Origin: Lentisphaera profundi
GTDB lineage: Bacteria > Verrucomicrobiota > Lentisphaeria > Lentisphaerales > Lentisphaeraceae
Direction: 5' to 3'
DNA: 64,000 nt
Assembly: GCF_028728065.1 (NCBI RefSeq)
Contig: NZ_CP117812.1
Span: forward strand, 1,178,001-1,242,000
The notes under the pieces are model-generated. The model did no database searches and had not been told where the DNA came from. It saw only the letters and a program-made list of their open reading frames with translations. Positions 40,041-49,206 of this stretch are shown here, in pieces. Position 1 is the first letter of the stretch. Every line of letters starts with the position of its first letter. The translations under genes and the position numbers were made by a program.

Positions 40041-40380
40041 TTTTTTGGAGGTGTTTAAGATTTAAAATTGATTTCTGTACAGCGAGTAAACTAAGAAGAA
40101 GATGAATTGTTACAGTGGGCTTAATTTTTTTTCAGGATTGTTTTTTGAAGAAATTCTTAGGCTTTATTTCACAAAGATTTACAGCAGTAATAATGCTATT
40201 AATCGGGCACGGAATTAGATTTACTTTTTAGTGCTGGAAACACGCATTAACTTAGCCTAGTTCGTCAGAGCTAGGGAAAACGAGTACATGAACAATAAAT
40301 TTGAATCCCTTAGCAAGCTGAAACTTGAACTACATGCCTTAGGAAAAAGGGGGCAAGGGAATCCCCTAGGTATGTTCCGA
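40041..40380. other. Intergenic region holding one copy of a 102-bp dispersed repeat
   Basis: Apart from the repeat at 40195-40296, the region has a short GC hairpin on the minus strand around 40345-40368 (AGGGG paired with CCCCT, then a T run) that may end the pseudopilin transcript at 40381. No coding frame is supported. Confidence 0.5.
40195..40296. repeat. Dispersed 102-bp repeat, copy 1
   Basis: This 102-bp block recurs at 59509-59610 in the same orientation with a single mismatch (GGAAAC here, GGAAGC there). It contains a small dyad (CCTAG...CTAGG) but no reading frame, and the flanking sequences do not match, so the repeat ends are sharp. Such near-identity in non-coding DNA 19 kb apart suggests a mobile or recently copied element, or the conserved end of one. 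Confidence 0.85.
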
Positions 40381-41007
40381 CTAGGGTATCCAAATAGTCT
40401 CAGGTGAACTATTAAAAAATAAAAGTTGAGGAAGTGAGTATGAAGCTACGTGGCCATCCGCATGTACTGTTACCGACTTTCCATTATGACCTGTATATTC
40501 ACGACCCCAAAGATAATAAGACAATAACCACCCCCACTCATTTGGGTCATTAGCTATTTGATTTTCGGGCAATGTAATAAGCTTAGAGGGAGCACGAAAG
40601 CTACTTCTAGGTACAGTTGTCCAAGGAGCTCCCCAGCCAGAAATGCCATGATTAAGGGAATATGAAGGAAGGTCACCACTTACTACCGGTTTACTATTCC
40701 TTTCAGGGCAACCATAATAAGCATATTGTTTTTCTTGAGTAATACTTGAATCACTTCCCCAATAATTCGCAATAATTAAATAGTTCGTCCAATATTCATT
40801 ATCTACCATGGCGGCGGTATACTTGCCATCATTATCATCAGCATACATGCTCATTACAAGTCCCAACTGCTTGACCTTATTAATACAGACTGAATGCCTG
40901 CTCGACTTTCGAGCTTTGCCTAAGACAGGCAGTAAAAGGGAAGCCAAAATTCCAATAATAGCGATGACAACTAAGAGCTCGATAAGAGTAAATTTTTTTC
41001 TATGCAT
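40381..41007 (-). CDS. Type II secretion-like pseudopilin
   Basis: I choose ATG 41007 because AGGAGA lies 8 bases upstream and the leader [21 protein letters not shown] follows at once; an in-frame start 10 codons upstream lacks a ribosome site. The 208-residue protein has the prepilin leader and helix, [23 protein letters not shown] and the terminal [15 protein letters not shown]. It lies between the GH95-like gene and the AraC-type regulator gene on the minus strand. A possible terminator follows it. Function as for the other pseudopilins: exported, peptidase-processed and otherwise unknown. Confidence 0.87.
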   Translation of the reverse strand: MHRKKFTLIELLVVIAIIGILASLLLPVLGKARKSSRHSVCINKVKQLGLVMSMYADDNDGKYTAAMVDNEYWTNYLIIANYWGSDSSITQEKQYAYYGCPERNSKPVVSGDLPSYSLNHGISGWGAPWTTVPRSSFRAPSKLITLPENQIANDPNEWGWLLSYYLWGREYTGHNGKSVTVHADGHVASYSLPQLLFFNSSPETIWIP

Positions 41008-41219
41008 GATAACTTCTCCTTGAAGTGTTTGTCTCAAAAAATAATTTCTGTTTTTTTGTAATATATAACTAACTCTATATCATAAACAATTAGATGGGAA
41101 TGGATAAAAGAAGCTAAAAAATGCACTTTTCATCAGACTTATGAAATAAGCCGACATAGTAAGGCGCTAATGGCACTAGAAAAGAAAACTGAAACTAAGT
41201 CAGGTACTCAGCGCTAGCT

Positions 41220-42104
41220 TTAAATCATAGGGCTGTGAATTTTTTTGCGGTATATAGCAGGTGAAACACCGTTAAGTTTCTTAAAGAAGCGGCTAAAATA
41301 AAATTCATCACCAAAGCGTAGGCGGTAGGCGATCTCCTTAATATTTAGCTCACTGCCAATAAGCAGTTCAATTGCAAGCTGATTGAGACGTCTGTTTAAG
41401 TATTCTTTTGGAGTACAATTTATCACTGAAGAAAAGCTTTGTGAAAAAGCATGTGCACTACAGCCATAAATATTGGCCAAGTCAGAGATGCGAAGATCTG
41501 CACTCAGGTTTTCCTCGATATACTGGAAGATAGACTCGAACTGACTGTGAGTGGCTAGGTGTTGAGAAATGAGTTCTGATAGAGAAGGTAGCAATTCTGT
41601 AAGACAAGCTTCTACTTGAGTTCTCAGGAGCAATAGATTGTTGCTGTTTAATTGGTAATCTGGATTTAGCCACTGCTTTAAATAAGATAAGTCAAAGCTT
41701 GTTATTTTCATGGGCCTGCGCTCGGCCCAATCAAGAAGGGGATCCACTCCGGGTAGATATTCACAGCGAAAAGTAAGCCAAAGACTTCGACCTGATTGCA
41801 GATGGCGGCGTACCACAGGGGTATTGCCAGGCATGAAGTAAGAGCTTTCCGGTCTTATGTCCAGGGTATTTTTCTGATGGATGACTTGTCTGTGACCTGA
41901 TATGGGTATTTCTATGTGATGAAGGTAATCACTTTGACTTTTACCATTGGAATCCCACTCAGGGCCTATTTGCGAATGGTAGATATTCGCAAGTTGGACG
42001 CGAAAATTATTACTAATAGCCATAATCGTTAGTGATGACTTATTTTCTAAGAGTGATTTGAGTCGGCTGTGTGCCTTGGGGCTGGTGGTGTCTACCTGTT
42101 TCAT
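41220..42104 (-). CDS. AraC-family transcriptional regulator of the carbohydrate cluster
   Basis: A 294-residue protein with an N-terminal cupin-like sensing region (HIEIPISGHRQVIHQ, PESSYFMPGNTPVV, SLWLTFRCEYL) and a C-terminal AraC helix-turn-helix pair at about 195-290 (LRISDLANIYGCSAHAFSQSFS, LNIKEIAYRLRFGDEFYFSRFFKKLNGVSPAIYRK). It is transcribed away from the transporter/GH29/GH106/esterase operon, with a 131-bp intergenic region holding a dyad and a direct repeat. The layout suggests that it senses a sugar from the target polysaccharide and activates the operon, a common arrangement for AraC regulators. The inducer is unknown. Confidence 0.9.
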   Translation of the reverse strand: MKQVDTTSPKAHSRLKSLLENKSSLTIMAISNNFRVQLANIYHSQIGPEWDSNGKSQSDYLHHIEIPISGHRQVIHQKNTLDIRPESSYFMPGNTPVVRRHLQSGRSLWLTFRCEYLPGVDPLLDWAERRPMKITSFDLSYLKQWLNPDYQLNSNNLLLLRTQVEACLTELLPSLSELISQHLATHSQFESIFQYIEENLSADLRISDLANIYGCSAHAFSQSFSSVINCTPKEYLNRRLNQLAIELLIGSELNIKEIAYRLRFGDEFYFSRFFKKLNGVSPAIYRKKIHSPMI

Positions 42105-42128
42105 ATCGTTACAAATCCTTGATTTAAT

Positions 42129-42234
42129 ATAAAAAGTACATGTTTTAATATTTTTTATCTATGACTATCAGCTTGATAGTTGCTGGTTTTTAGATATTTT
42201 ATATAAAACAACAATAAAAAATACATGTTATTAT
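42129..42234. promoter_or_regulatory. Candidate operator region between regulator and transporter
   Basis: ACTATCA and TGATAGT flank a 3-bp GCT centre at 42164-42180. Two direct copies of TACATGTT in similar A/T context lie at 42137-42144 and 42222-42229, 85 bp (eight helical turns) apart and on either side of the dyad. The position between a divergent AraC gene and its probable target operon supports binding sites. No clear -35/-10 boxes can be assigned by eye. Confidence 0.45.
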
Positions 42235-42235
42235 A

Positions 42236-43653
42236 ATGACCGAAATAAAAAATAATTCAAATCAATGTTCGACTTTCAAGATGTGTGGCTACTCGTTTGG
42301 AGAGTGTGCGAACTCATTAGTGATGAACAGCATCAACGGCTTTGCTATGCTGTATTATACTGAGGCACTTGGTCTTAGCCCAAGCTTAGCGGGGATCGCA
42401 ATGTCTTTGGCTGTATTCTGGGATGCGTTGTCTGATCCTATTATGGGGCATGTCAGCGATAATACCCGTAGTCGTTTTGGTCGTCGTCACCCCTATATGC
42501 TGGTGGGTGGCTTGCTGATGGCGCTTTGTTTTTATTTTATTTGGGCGGTTCCCGAGACCATGCGAGGCAGTGAAAATACGATATTTTGGTATCTCGTTAC
42601 TTTTAACATTTTGCTAAGAACTTCACTTACGGTATTTTTTGTGCCCTATGTCGCCTTAGGTTTTGAGATGTGTACGGATTACGAGGGGCGTTCCAAGCTC
42701 CAGGGAATTCGCTGGGGTTTCAATATGGCGGCAAATTTAGCGGGGCCCGCAATGGCGTGGTTTTTCTTCTTTCAAGATAAGGATGGAGTTCGGGCGACCG
42801 ATGTGCCGCAGAACTTCCTGAATATGGGAGCCGTTTTTGCGGTGGGCACGGCGATTTTCGTGCTTTTGATTCTTTATTTCACGCGTACTTACGCCAAAGA
42901 AGTCAATGTGAAAAATGATTTAGAAAAGCCCGCTTTCATGAAAACTTTTTTAAGGATATGAAGGGGGTCATACTGGATGTATATGCTCGTCGTGTGTTTG
43001 CTTTTGTGTTCTTGGCTGCGGTCAATATGGTTTTGGTGAGCTCCTTACAGATGTATTTCTATGTTTATTTTATGGATTTTAGTGCAGGGCAGAAGAGCTT
43101 TGTGCATGGTGCCACGATGGTGGGCTGTGGTGTGGGCGGTTTACTATCCGCTCGCTTAACGCAACGCTTTGAAAAGAAGGGTGCAGTTGTTCTAGGTGGG
43201 GTCATCAGCATTTTAGCAAATGCAGTACTTGCGCTGGTATTTCTGACGGGTCTCATGCCCGTTGATAGCCATCTCTCAGTGGGGGTTTTTGTGATTTTTC
43301 ATGCCCTTTATTGGTTGGGAAGTGGAGTGATGCTACCAACCGCAACGGCGATGATGGCAGATATCTCTGAACTGAATAAAATTCGCACGGGCGTACTCAA
43401 AGATGGGGCCTATTCAGCACTATTTAGTTTCATTCTAAAGGCGGCGATCTCTTTTAGTATGTTGGTTTCGGGTTACATCCTCAGTGGAATTGGCTTTGAA
43501 TCTGATCGTGCAGGAGAATTGAGTGCCGAAGTTATCTGGCGCCTAGGTGCGGTGATGTTGTTAGTGGGTCCTTTAGTCTGTCTTGCGGCGATTATTGTGA
43601 TGCGAAAATATCGCGTAAGCCATGCTCTAATTGATGAAATGCGCGACAAATAA
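42236..43653 (+). pseudogene. GPH/MFS sugar transporter split by a one-base frameshift
   Basis: Two overlapping frames (42236-42961 and 42958-43653) encode the N- and C-terminal six-helix halves of one glycoside-pentoside-hexuronide transporter. The first has NGFAMLYYTEALGLSPSLAGI and SDPIMGHVSDNTRSRFGRRH, the second GVGGLLSARLTQRFEKKGAV and YWLGSGVMLPTATAMMADI. The break is in a run of six T (42946-42951): one more T would give a continuous 472-residue protein, the normal family length. The halves overlap by ATGA, so the second might be re-initiated, and the cut falls in the central cytoplasmic loop. It may therefore be a pseudogene, a sequencing error or a functional split transporter. It heads the operon and would import the sugars released. 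Confidence 0.75.
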
Positions 43654-43678
43654 TTTTTATAAAAACAAAGGAAAAAAA

Positions 43679-45544
43679 ATGATGATAGTTAAAAAAATAT
43701 TATTAAGTCTATGTTTGGCTGCAGTGCTAAGTTTACCTGCTCAAGCTAATTGGAACGATGCAGAAAGTACTCCCATTTGGCGCTCGCTGAAGTTCGGGAT
43801 TTATCTGCACAATGCCTGGGGCGGAGAGGCGTATACATTGACGCGCTACCCCGATTTGACGGTGCCGAAATCAATTGACGAAGTGGCCGATGATTTTGAT
43901 GTTGATCAATTTGTTAAAGACATACAATCTTTTGATCCTGAGTATATCGTTTTTACTGCATGGCATGCATCGATGAACCCAATTTTCCCCAATAAAGCGA
44001 TGGATAAATGGCGTGGCAAAGGCCATACCGCAAAACGCGATTTAATGGGGGAAGTGATAGCGGCCTTGCGCCCGACGGGGATTAAATTTGTGATGTACTT
44101 ACACCCCTCAGATGGTCATGATATGAGCAAAGAAGATCAGGCATTACTTGGCTGGAATGAATCATTTGATCAAGGGACAAACTGGAAGCCGGGGAATTAT
44201 GTAAAGTGGAATAACTTTATGAATGAGGTTTTTGATGAACTCTGTGCGAAGTACGGCCAAGATATAGTCGCTTTTTGGGTGGATGGTGGTTGGCAGCGCG
44301 TTGATCGCGAGCGCCTCAAAAAGACGGCGAGAAAATACAACCCCAAAGCTGAGTTTGTATCAGGCTGGGATAATGCGGGTTGGTGCCGTCAGTTTAATCA
44401 AATTAGTCCGCCGGACCCCGCAAAAGGTGTTCCTGTCTCTATTCCGCATGATGCCGATACTTGGCCTTCCTTACGTAACAATGCCAATTTGTTACAGGGT
44501 GGCTGTTGGTGGACGACGGGGGGGACTGCCAAAGTTTCTCCTGTAGGAATGTTGCGCTATACGGTATTGCAGGTTTCGGGTAATACTGGTGGCGGTGGTA
44601 TTGGCTGGGCAGCGGGTAACTACACCGACGGGACTTGGGAACCCCAGGTGAAAGAGTATTTAACTATGTTGGGCCAACTGATGAAGCCGATCGAAGAATC
44701 GATCAAGAATACAAGGCCGAGTACTTCCTACCTGACTCCACAAGGAACGCGCATTGCGACTCTTGAGCATGGAATTGTGGCAACACGCTCAGCAGATGAT
44801 GCTTATGAATATATTCATGTCTTGGTGCCGCCTATTGATGCGAATCAGGGTTACCAGCATTTTATTGAACTGCCAGTTCCAGAGGATTATAAAAAATTCA
44901 CTAAAGCCGTGATGTTGCGTACTGGGCGTGCGGCAAAAGTCACTCAGACAGATAAAGGTCTGCGCATAGATATTCCATGGCTCGATGCTTGGGATCCCAT
45001 TGATACGGTGATTAAGCTCACTGTGAAACCGGGCTTTGGTCTAGTTTCTAGAGAGAAAGCGATCTCTATGTCGGGAGAGGACGTTCCAGGTTGGCCTCGA
45101 TCAGGAGCAGTCGATGGCGATCGTGAAACGGGTTGGAGTTCGCAAGTTGCTATGGATACAAAGCCATGGATAACAGTTGACTTAGAGGATCGTGTTAATA
45201 TGGAAAGAGTTCACCTTTTTTCTCGCGTTTTAAAAGATAAAGTGGGGTATTGTTTTCCCGTAGATTTCACTTTTTCAGTCTCTGATGATGGCAAAAATTT
45301 TCGCGATGTTCTGAGTATTAAAGATCATAAAATCGAAGTCAATGATGACACCGCCAAGGATGAAAAATTACTCAATGGAGTGATCAGTAAAACTGGTCGC
45401 AAACTCTCCGCAGATTACCCTCAGTATTTTAAGTTACCCAAGGGAAGTGTGGGGCGTTACCTACGCATTACTGGTGATAAGCTTAAAGATGAAAATCGCA
45501 TGCAATTCACTGAGCTTGAGGTTTTTGGATCAGAGCAGAAATAG
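43679..45544 (+). CDS. GH29-like alpha-L-fucosidase with discoidin-type C-terminal domain
   Basis: The start at ATG 43679 follows AAAGGAAAA and begins a signal peptide (MMIVKKILLSLCLAAVLSL); upstream codons overlap the transporter end. The 621-residue protein has a GH29-type TIM barrel at about 25-370 (LKFGIYLHNAWGG, EYIVFTAWHASMNPIFPN, IKFVMYLHPSDGHD, IVAFWVDGGW with the probable nucleophile Asp). A beta domain and an F5/8-type-C-like module follow at about 450-621 (GAVDGDRETGWSSQV, WITVDLEDRVNMERVHLFSR, YLRITGDKL). It is 17 bp before the GH106-like gene in the same operon. The family releases alpha-L-fucose; the barrel is divergent, so specificity is open. Confidence 0.82.
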   Translation: MMIVKKILLSLCLAAVLSLPAQANWNDAESTPIWRSLKFGIYLHNAWGGEAYTLTRYPDLTVPKSIDEVADDFDVDQFVKDIQSFDPEYIVFTAWHASMNPIFPNKAMDKWRGKGHTAKRDLMGEVIAALRPTGIKFVMYLHPSDGHDMSKEDQALLGWNESFDQGTNWKPGNYVKWNNFMNEVFDELCAKYGQDIVAFWVDGGWQRVDRERLKKTARKYNPKAEFVSGWDNAGWCRQFNQISPPDPAKGVPVSIPHDADTWPSLRNNANLLQGGCWWTTGGTAKVSPVGMLRYTVLQVSGNTGGGGIGWAAGNYTDGTWEPQVKEYLTMLGQLMKPIEESIKNTRPSTSYLTPQGTRIATLEHGIVATRSADDAYEYIHVLVPPIDANQGYQHFIELPVPEDYKKFTKAVMLRTGRAAKVTQTDKGLRIDIPWLDAWDPIDTVIKLTVKPGFGLVSREKAISMSGEDVPGWPRSGAVDGDRETGWSSQVAMDTKPWITVDLEDRVNMERVHLFSRVLKDKVGYCFPVDFTFSVSDDGKNFRDVLSIKDHKIEVNDDTAKDEKLLNGVISKTGRKLSADYPQYFKLPKGSVGRYLRITGDKLKDENRMQFTELEVFGSEQK

Positions 45545-45561
45545 GCTAATGGTCTTCATTT

Positions 45562-48500
45562 ATGTCAAATGAATTTACAGGGATCCCAAGCGGATCAGTA
45601 AACTTGGACGCTAAGCCTGAGTTTAAGCAGCCTCCCATTGGCTATGGGGAAGTGCCTTTCTGGTGGTGGACGGGAGATGACTTAGATGAAGATCGACTTC
45701 TTTGGCAAGTCAATGAACTGCATAAGAAGGGGATCAGTGGGGTCCAAGTCAATTATTCGAGTTTGGATACCCCTGCATGGCCGACTGATATCAGTGAGCC
45801 AGCGCTATTTAGTGAAGGCTGGTGGAAGCTCTATTCTCGTATTTCTGAAGAATGTGCTAAGCTGGATATGGGTATAGGTCTTAGCACTTATTGCCTTGAT
45901 ACTCCTCAAGGGGCGAAAAATTTATTCCATGAACTTTTTTATTCTAAAAAAGAATTAAATGCGATAGAATTAATCCTTGGTGAACGAATGCATCTGTGCA
46001 AGAATGAAACCAAGAGCATTGACTGTGGTGAAGAAATATTTTTAGCCAGGGCTTATGAGCTTAAAGATGGTGTCCTTGAGCGAGGTGGCATTGATTTAAC
46101 TCATTTAGTCAAGAGCGGTGAGCTTACTTGGACTGCGCCAGCGGGAGAATGGCAAGTATGGACTTTTGCGACACGAGCTCAGGAACTCAGTTTAAATCCG
46201 CTGATGAAAGGTGCGGGGGATTTAGTAATTCGTGATTTCTATCAGAAATTTGAGGATAATAATCCCGGAAAAACATCCAAAGGCCTCAACTACTTTTTCA
46301 ATGATGAATTACAAATTGGCGTTGGGAAATACAAATTCATCGATGGTGAGCATGTCATTGGCGATGGTAAATTCGCCTGGAGTACAGATTTTGCAGAAGA
46401 ATTTCTCAAGCGCAAAGGCTACAATCTTTATGAATGTCTACCTGCCATGTGGGAGGAGATGGGGGATGTGACACCCAAACTGCGCATTGATTATGCCGAT
46501 GTGCGCATGAGCTTGATGGAGGAGTGCTATTTTGAACCGATCTACCATTGGCATGCTTCGCGTGGCCTGATCTTTGGCTGTGATCAAAGTAGTCGGGGAA
46601 CTCAGCCGAATGAGTTTGGCGATTACTTTCGTGCGACACGTTGGTATTCTGCACCTGGGCACGATACCCCCGGAGGTCAGGCGGACCTCATCAAAGGCAA
46701 GATATCATCATCGATTGCTCAACTCTATCAAAGACCAAGGGTGTGGTTAGAGGCCTATCATAGCATTGGCTGGGGAGCCACGCCCGAGCGCATGATGCAT
46801 GCGACTTGTGAAAATTTTCTCTATGGTTGTACCTTACTCAATCTCCATGGTCTTTATTACACGACCTATGGATCTCATTGGGAATGGGCACCACCGTGCC
46901 ATCATTTTCGTATGCCTTATTGGGAACACATGGGGACTTTTCTAAAATATTTTGAGCGTCTTTCCTATCTTTTAAGTCAAGGTCAGCATGTTTGTGATGT
47001 GGCAGTTATTTATCCTGTGACGCCCTATGAGGCAGAACTAAAAGGTGAGCAATCAAGGGATTGTGCCTTTGCGATGGGGCGCGAACTGATGAAGCAAGGG
47101 ATCAATTTTGATTTTATTGATCACCAATCATTAGCCCTGGCTGAAATCAGGGGTGATCGCCTTCATATTGATCGAGCTAAATCATCGTATCGAGTGCTTA
47201 TTTTTCCAAATATGAAAGCCACCCGTTGGCAGAGTTTAAGTCAGGCGGCGGCATTTTCACAAGCGGGTGGAACCGTACTTTCCATTGGTGATTTACCCGA
47301 GATTACGGATCGTATGGGCCGTAATGATGAGCGCGTGGCTGACTGGAATGACTGTGCGTTTAAAAGTGAATGCCGTATGGATAGTGTAGAACAGGCCGTT
47401 ACATATATTAGCAAAAGCTTTGTTCAGGATGTAAGAGGATTAAATAGAACCGTACGAGCTCTGCATCGCAAGATAGGCTTTCGAGATGTCTACTACACAA
47501 TGGATGCTAAAGCGGGGGATGTAGTTGAATTTCGCGCTAAAGGCATGGTAGAACTATGGGATCCGTGGACGGGAGATAGCAGACCCTTGCGCATAGTGCA
47601 AGAGACTGCGACCGGCACACAAGTAGAATTGCCTTTAGAGGAATACGAAGCGCAAGTGATTGTGTTTAGTCCTATTGAAAAGGTGCAAGAACTCGCACAA
47701 AAACGGCATGAGCCAAGATTGATTTACCCCTTTCCACAAGAGGATTGGCGGGTGACTTTTATTGCCACGATGAATAATCGCTTTGGCGATTTTCGTTTAC
47801 CAATCACGAGTGAAAATAAAATAATCGGCATTGAAGCGCGTCGTTTTGATTGGGCACGGGAAGAGGATATAGATACTTCGACAGCGATGCAAACGAGCAC
47901 AGACTTGACTAAGTGGCAGAAACAATTACATGGTTATGGCCCGCAGTTTTATCAACTGGGACCCTTGCCAGAAAACCTGGATCCTGAACTCATCGATGCG
48001 CAATTAGCAAAAGTTACCCAAGTGAACCCAGAGCTCCCAGTGCACATCGATGGGCAAGCCTATTTTTGGCGACCCTATGAGTTTTCTTGGCGTTATGGGA
48101 AAGAAAATGATCCGGGCCATCAGGGTTGGCACGGCTTAAAAAACTCAGTGGCGGAGGATTTTATTCGACTAGGTAAAACGGTCTCCGAAGGCAATGGGAT
48201 TATTCGTTTGTCCCAGGAAGAGCATAGTCGTTATTACTTGTGGACGAGCGCAATTGTCTCGGCGGCCACGCTTGCACGGCTACATGTGGCTAAAAATAGC
48301 TCAGCAGAGATGCCAAATACCTCTCCAACTATTTCCCCCGCAGCTATTTTTGTTAATGGAGGGAAAATTCAAGATCAGACTTTGTCGCTGCATCAAGGTG
48401 CCAATCCATTACTTATTCGTTTCGATACTTGGGGCCAGAGTCATGTGGTCTTGCGCAAGCAGGATACTCCGCTACCCGCAGCGTCCGAGCTATTGGCGAT

Positions 48501-49206
48501 GCGCTGGTATAAAGATCCAGCTGTGATTCCTTTTGATATATATGCAGGTGAATCATCAGCCCAATGGTTCAGTTTTAATTCTGCTCCAGGAACGAGTGCG
48601 ATTCAATTACAAGCCGAAAGTTCAGAGCCTATACAGGCCTGGATGGATGGTGTGCCGATGTTCGATCAAGGCGAGGGGTACTTTCTCGCCCCGAAGCCAG
48701 CGCCAAGATCAGCGCTAATCACTTTACGAGTTCAGCCACGGGCGGGCTGTAGTGGAGGGGAAGTTATTCCCGAGCCGATAAGGATAGAAACAAATGGACA
48801 GGGATTGATGCCCTTGGGAGATTGGTCGAAATTTGGAGTTCTGAACAACTATTCGGGTGGAGTGCGCTATCGCAAGCAATTCACACTTACGGAGCAGCAA
48901 ACGGAAGGAGAATTTGAGTTTGATCTTGGGCGTGTTAGCGCCACAGTCGAACTGTGGGTGAATGGTCAGAAAGCTGGTGTACGAGTTGCTCCACCGTGGA
49001 AAATCGATGTAAGTGGCTTGCTTCAAGCTGGCGAGAATGAAGTCGAGATCATCGTGTATAATGCCCTAGCCAATCACTATCAGACGATTCCTTCGCTCTA
49101 TAAGGGCGACCCCATCTCAGGCCTCTTCGGACCTGTGAAACTTCTGAGAAAGGACAAAAAGAGAGTCGTTAAGGATCGATTAATATTAAAGGAAAGAGAA
49201 AAATGA
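45562..49206 (+). CDS. GH106-like glycoside hydrolase (alpha-L-rhamnosidase type)
   Basis: A 1214-residue protein. The start region matches the GH106-type fold (EVPFWWWTGDDLDEDRLLWQ, HKKGISGVQVNYSS, GLSTYCLDTPQG), followed by FFNDELQIGVGKY, RIDYADVRMSLMEECYFEPI, RPRVWLEAYHSIGWGATPERM and HCHHFRMPYWEH-type barrel segments. The C-terminus is a galactose-binding-like beta-sandwich (VSATVELWVNGQKAGVRVAPPW, VEIIVYNALANHY), the usual end of GH106 and related enzymes. I see no signal peptide, so it may act inside the cell on imported oligosaccharides, unlike its secreted neighbours. Its TGA overlaps the ATG of the next gene (ATGA), so the two are translationally coupled. Alpha-L-rhamnosidase is the family expectation, not proven. 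Confidence 0.8.
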   Translation: MSNEFTGIPSGSVNLDAKPEFKQPPIGYGEVPFWWWTGDDLDEDRLLWQVNELHKKGISGVQVNYSSLDTPAWPTDISEPALFSEGWWKLYSRISEECAKLDMGIGLSTYCLDTPQGAKNLFHELFYSKKELNAIELILGERMHLCKNETKSIDCGEEIFLARAYELKDGVLERGGIDLTHLVKSGELTWTAPAGEWQVWTFATRAQELSLNPLMKGAGDLVIRDFYQKFEDNNPGKTSKGLNYFFNDELQIGVGKYKFIDGEHVIGDGKFAWSTDFAEEFLKRKGYNLYECLPAMWEEMGDVTPKLRIDYADVRMSLMEECYFEPIYHWHASRGLIFGCDQSSRGTQPNEFGDYFRATRWYSAPGHDTPGGQADLIKGKISSSIAQLYQRPRVWLEAYHSIGWGATPERMMHATCENFLYGCTLLNLHGLYYTTYGSHWEWAPPCHHFRMPYWEHMGTFLKYFERLSYLLSQGQHVCDVAVIYPVTPYEAELKGEQSRDCAFAMGRELMKQGINFDFIDHQSLALAEIRGDRLHIDRAKSSYRVLIFPNMKATRWQSLSQAAAFSQAGGTVLSIGDLPEITDRMGRNDERVADWNDCAFKSECRMDSVEQAVTYISKSFVQDVRGLNRTVRALHRKIGFRDVYYTMDAKAGDVVEFRAKGMVELWDPWTGDSRPLRIVQETATGTQVELPLEEYEAQVIVFSPIEKVQELAQKRHEPRLIYPFPQEDWRVTFIATMNNRFGDFRLPITSENKIIGIEARRFDWAREEDIDTSTAMQTSTDLTKWQKQLHGYGPQFYQLGPLPENLDPELIDAQLAKVTQVNPELPVHIDGQAYFWRPYEFSWRYGKENDPGHQGWHGLKNSVAEDFIRLGKTVSEGNGIIRLSQEEHSRYYLWTSAIVSAATLARLHVAKNSSAEMPNTSPTISPAAIFVNGGKIQDQTLSLHQGANPLLIRFDTWGQSHVVLRKQDTPLPAASELLAMRWYKDPAVIPFDIYAGESSAQWFSFNSAPGTSAIQLQAESSEPIQAWMDGVPMFDQGEGYFLAPKPAPRSALITLRVQPRAGCSGGEVIPEPIRIETNGQGLMPLGDWSKFGVLNNYSGGVRYRKQFTLTEQQTEGEFEFDLGRVSATVELWVNGQKAGVRVAPPWKIDVSGLLQAGENEVEIIVYNALANHYQTIPSLYKGDPISGLFGPVKLLRKDKKRVVKDRLILKEREK

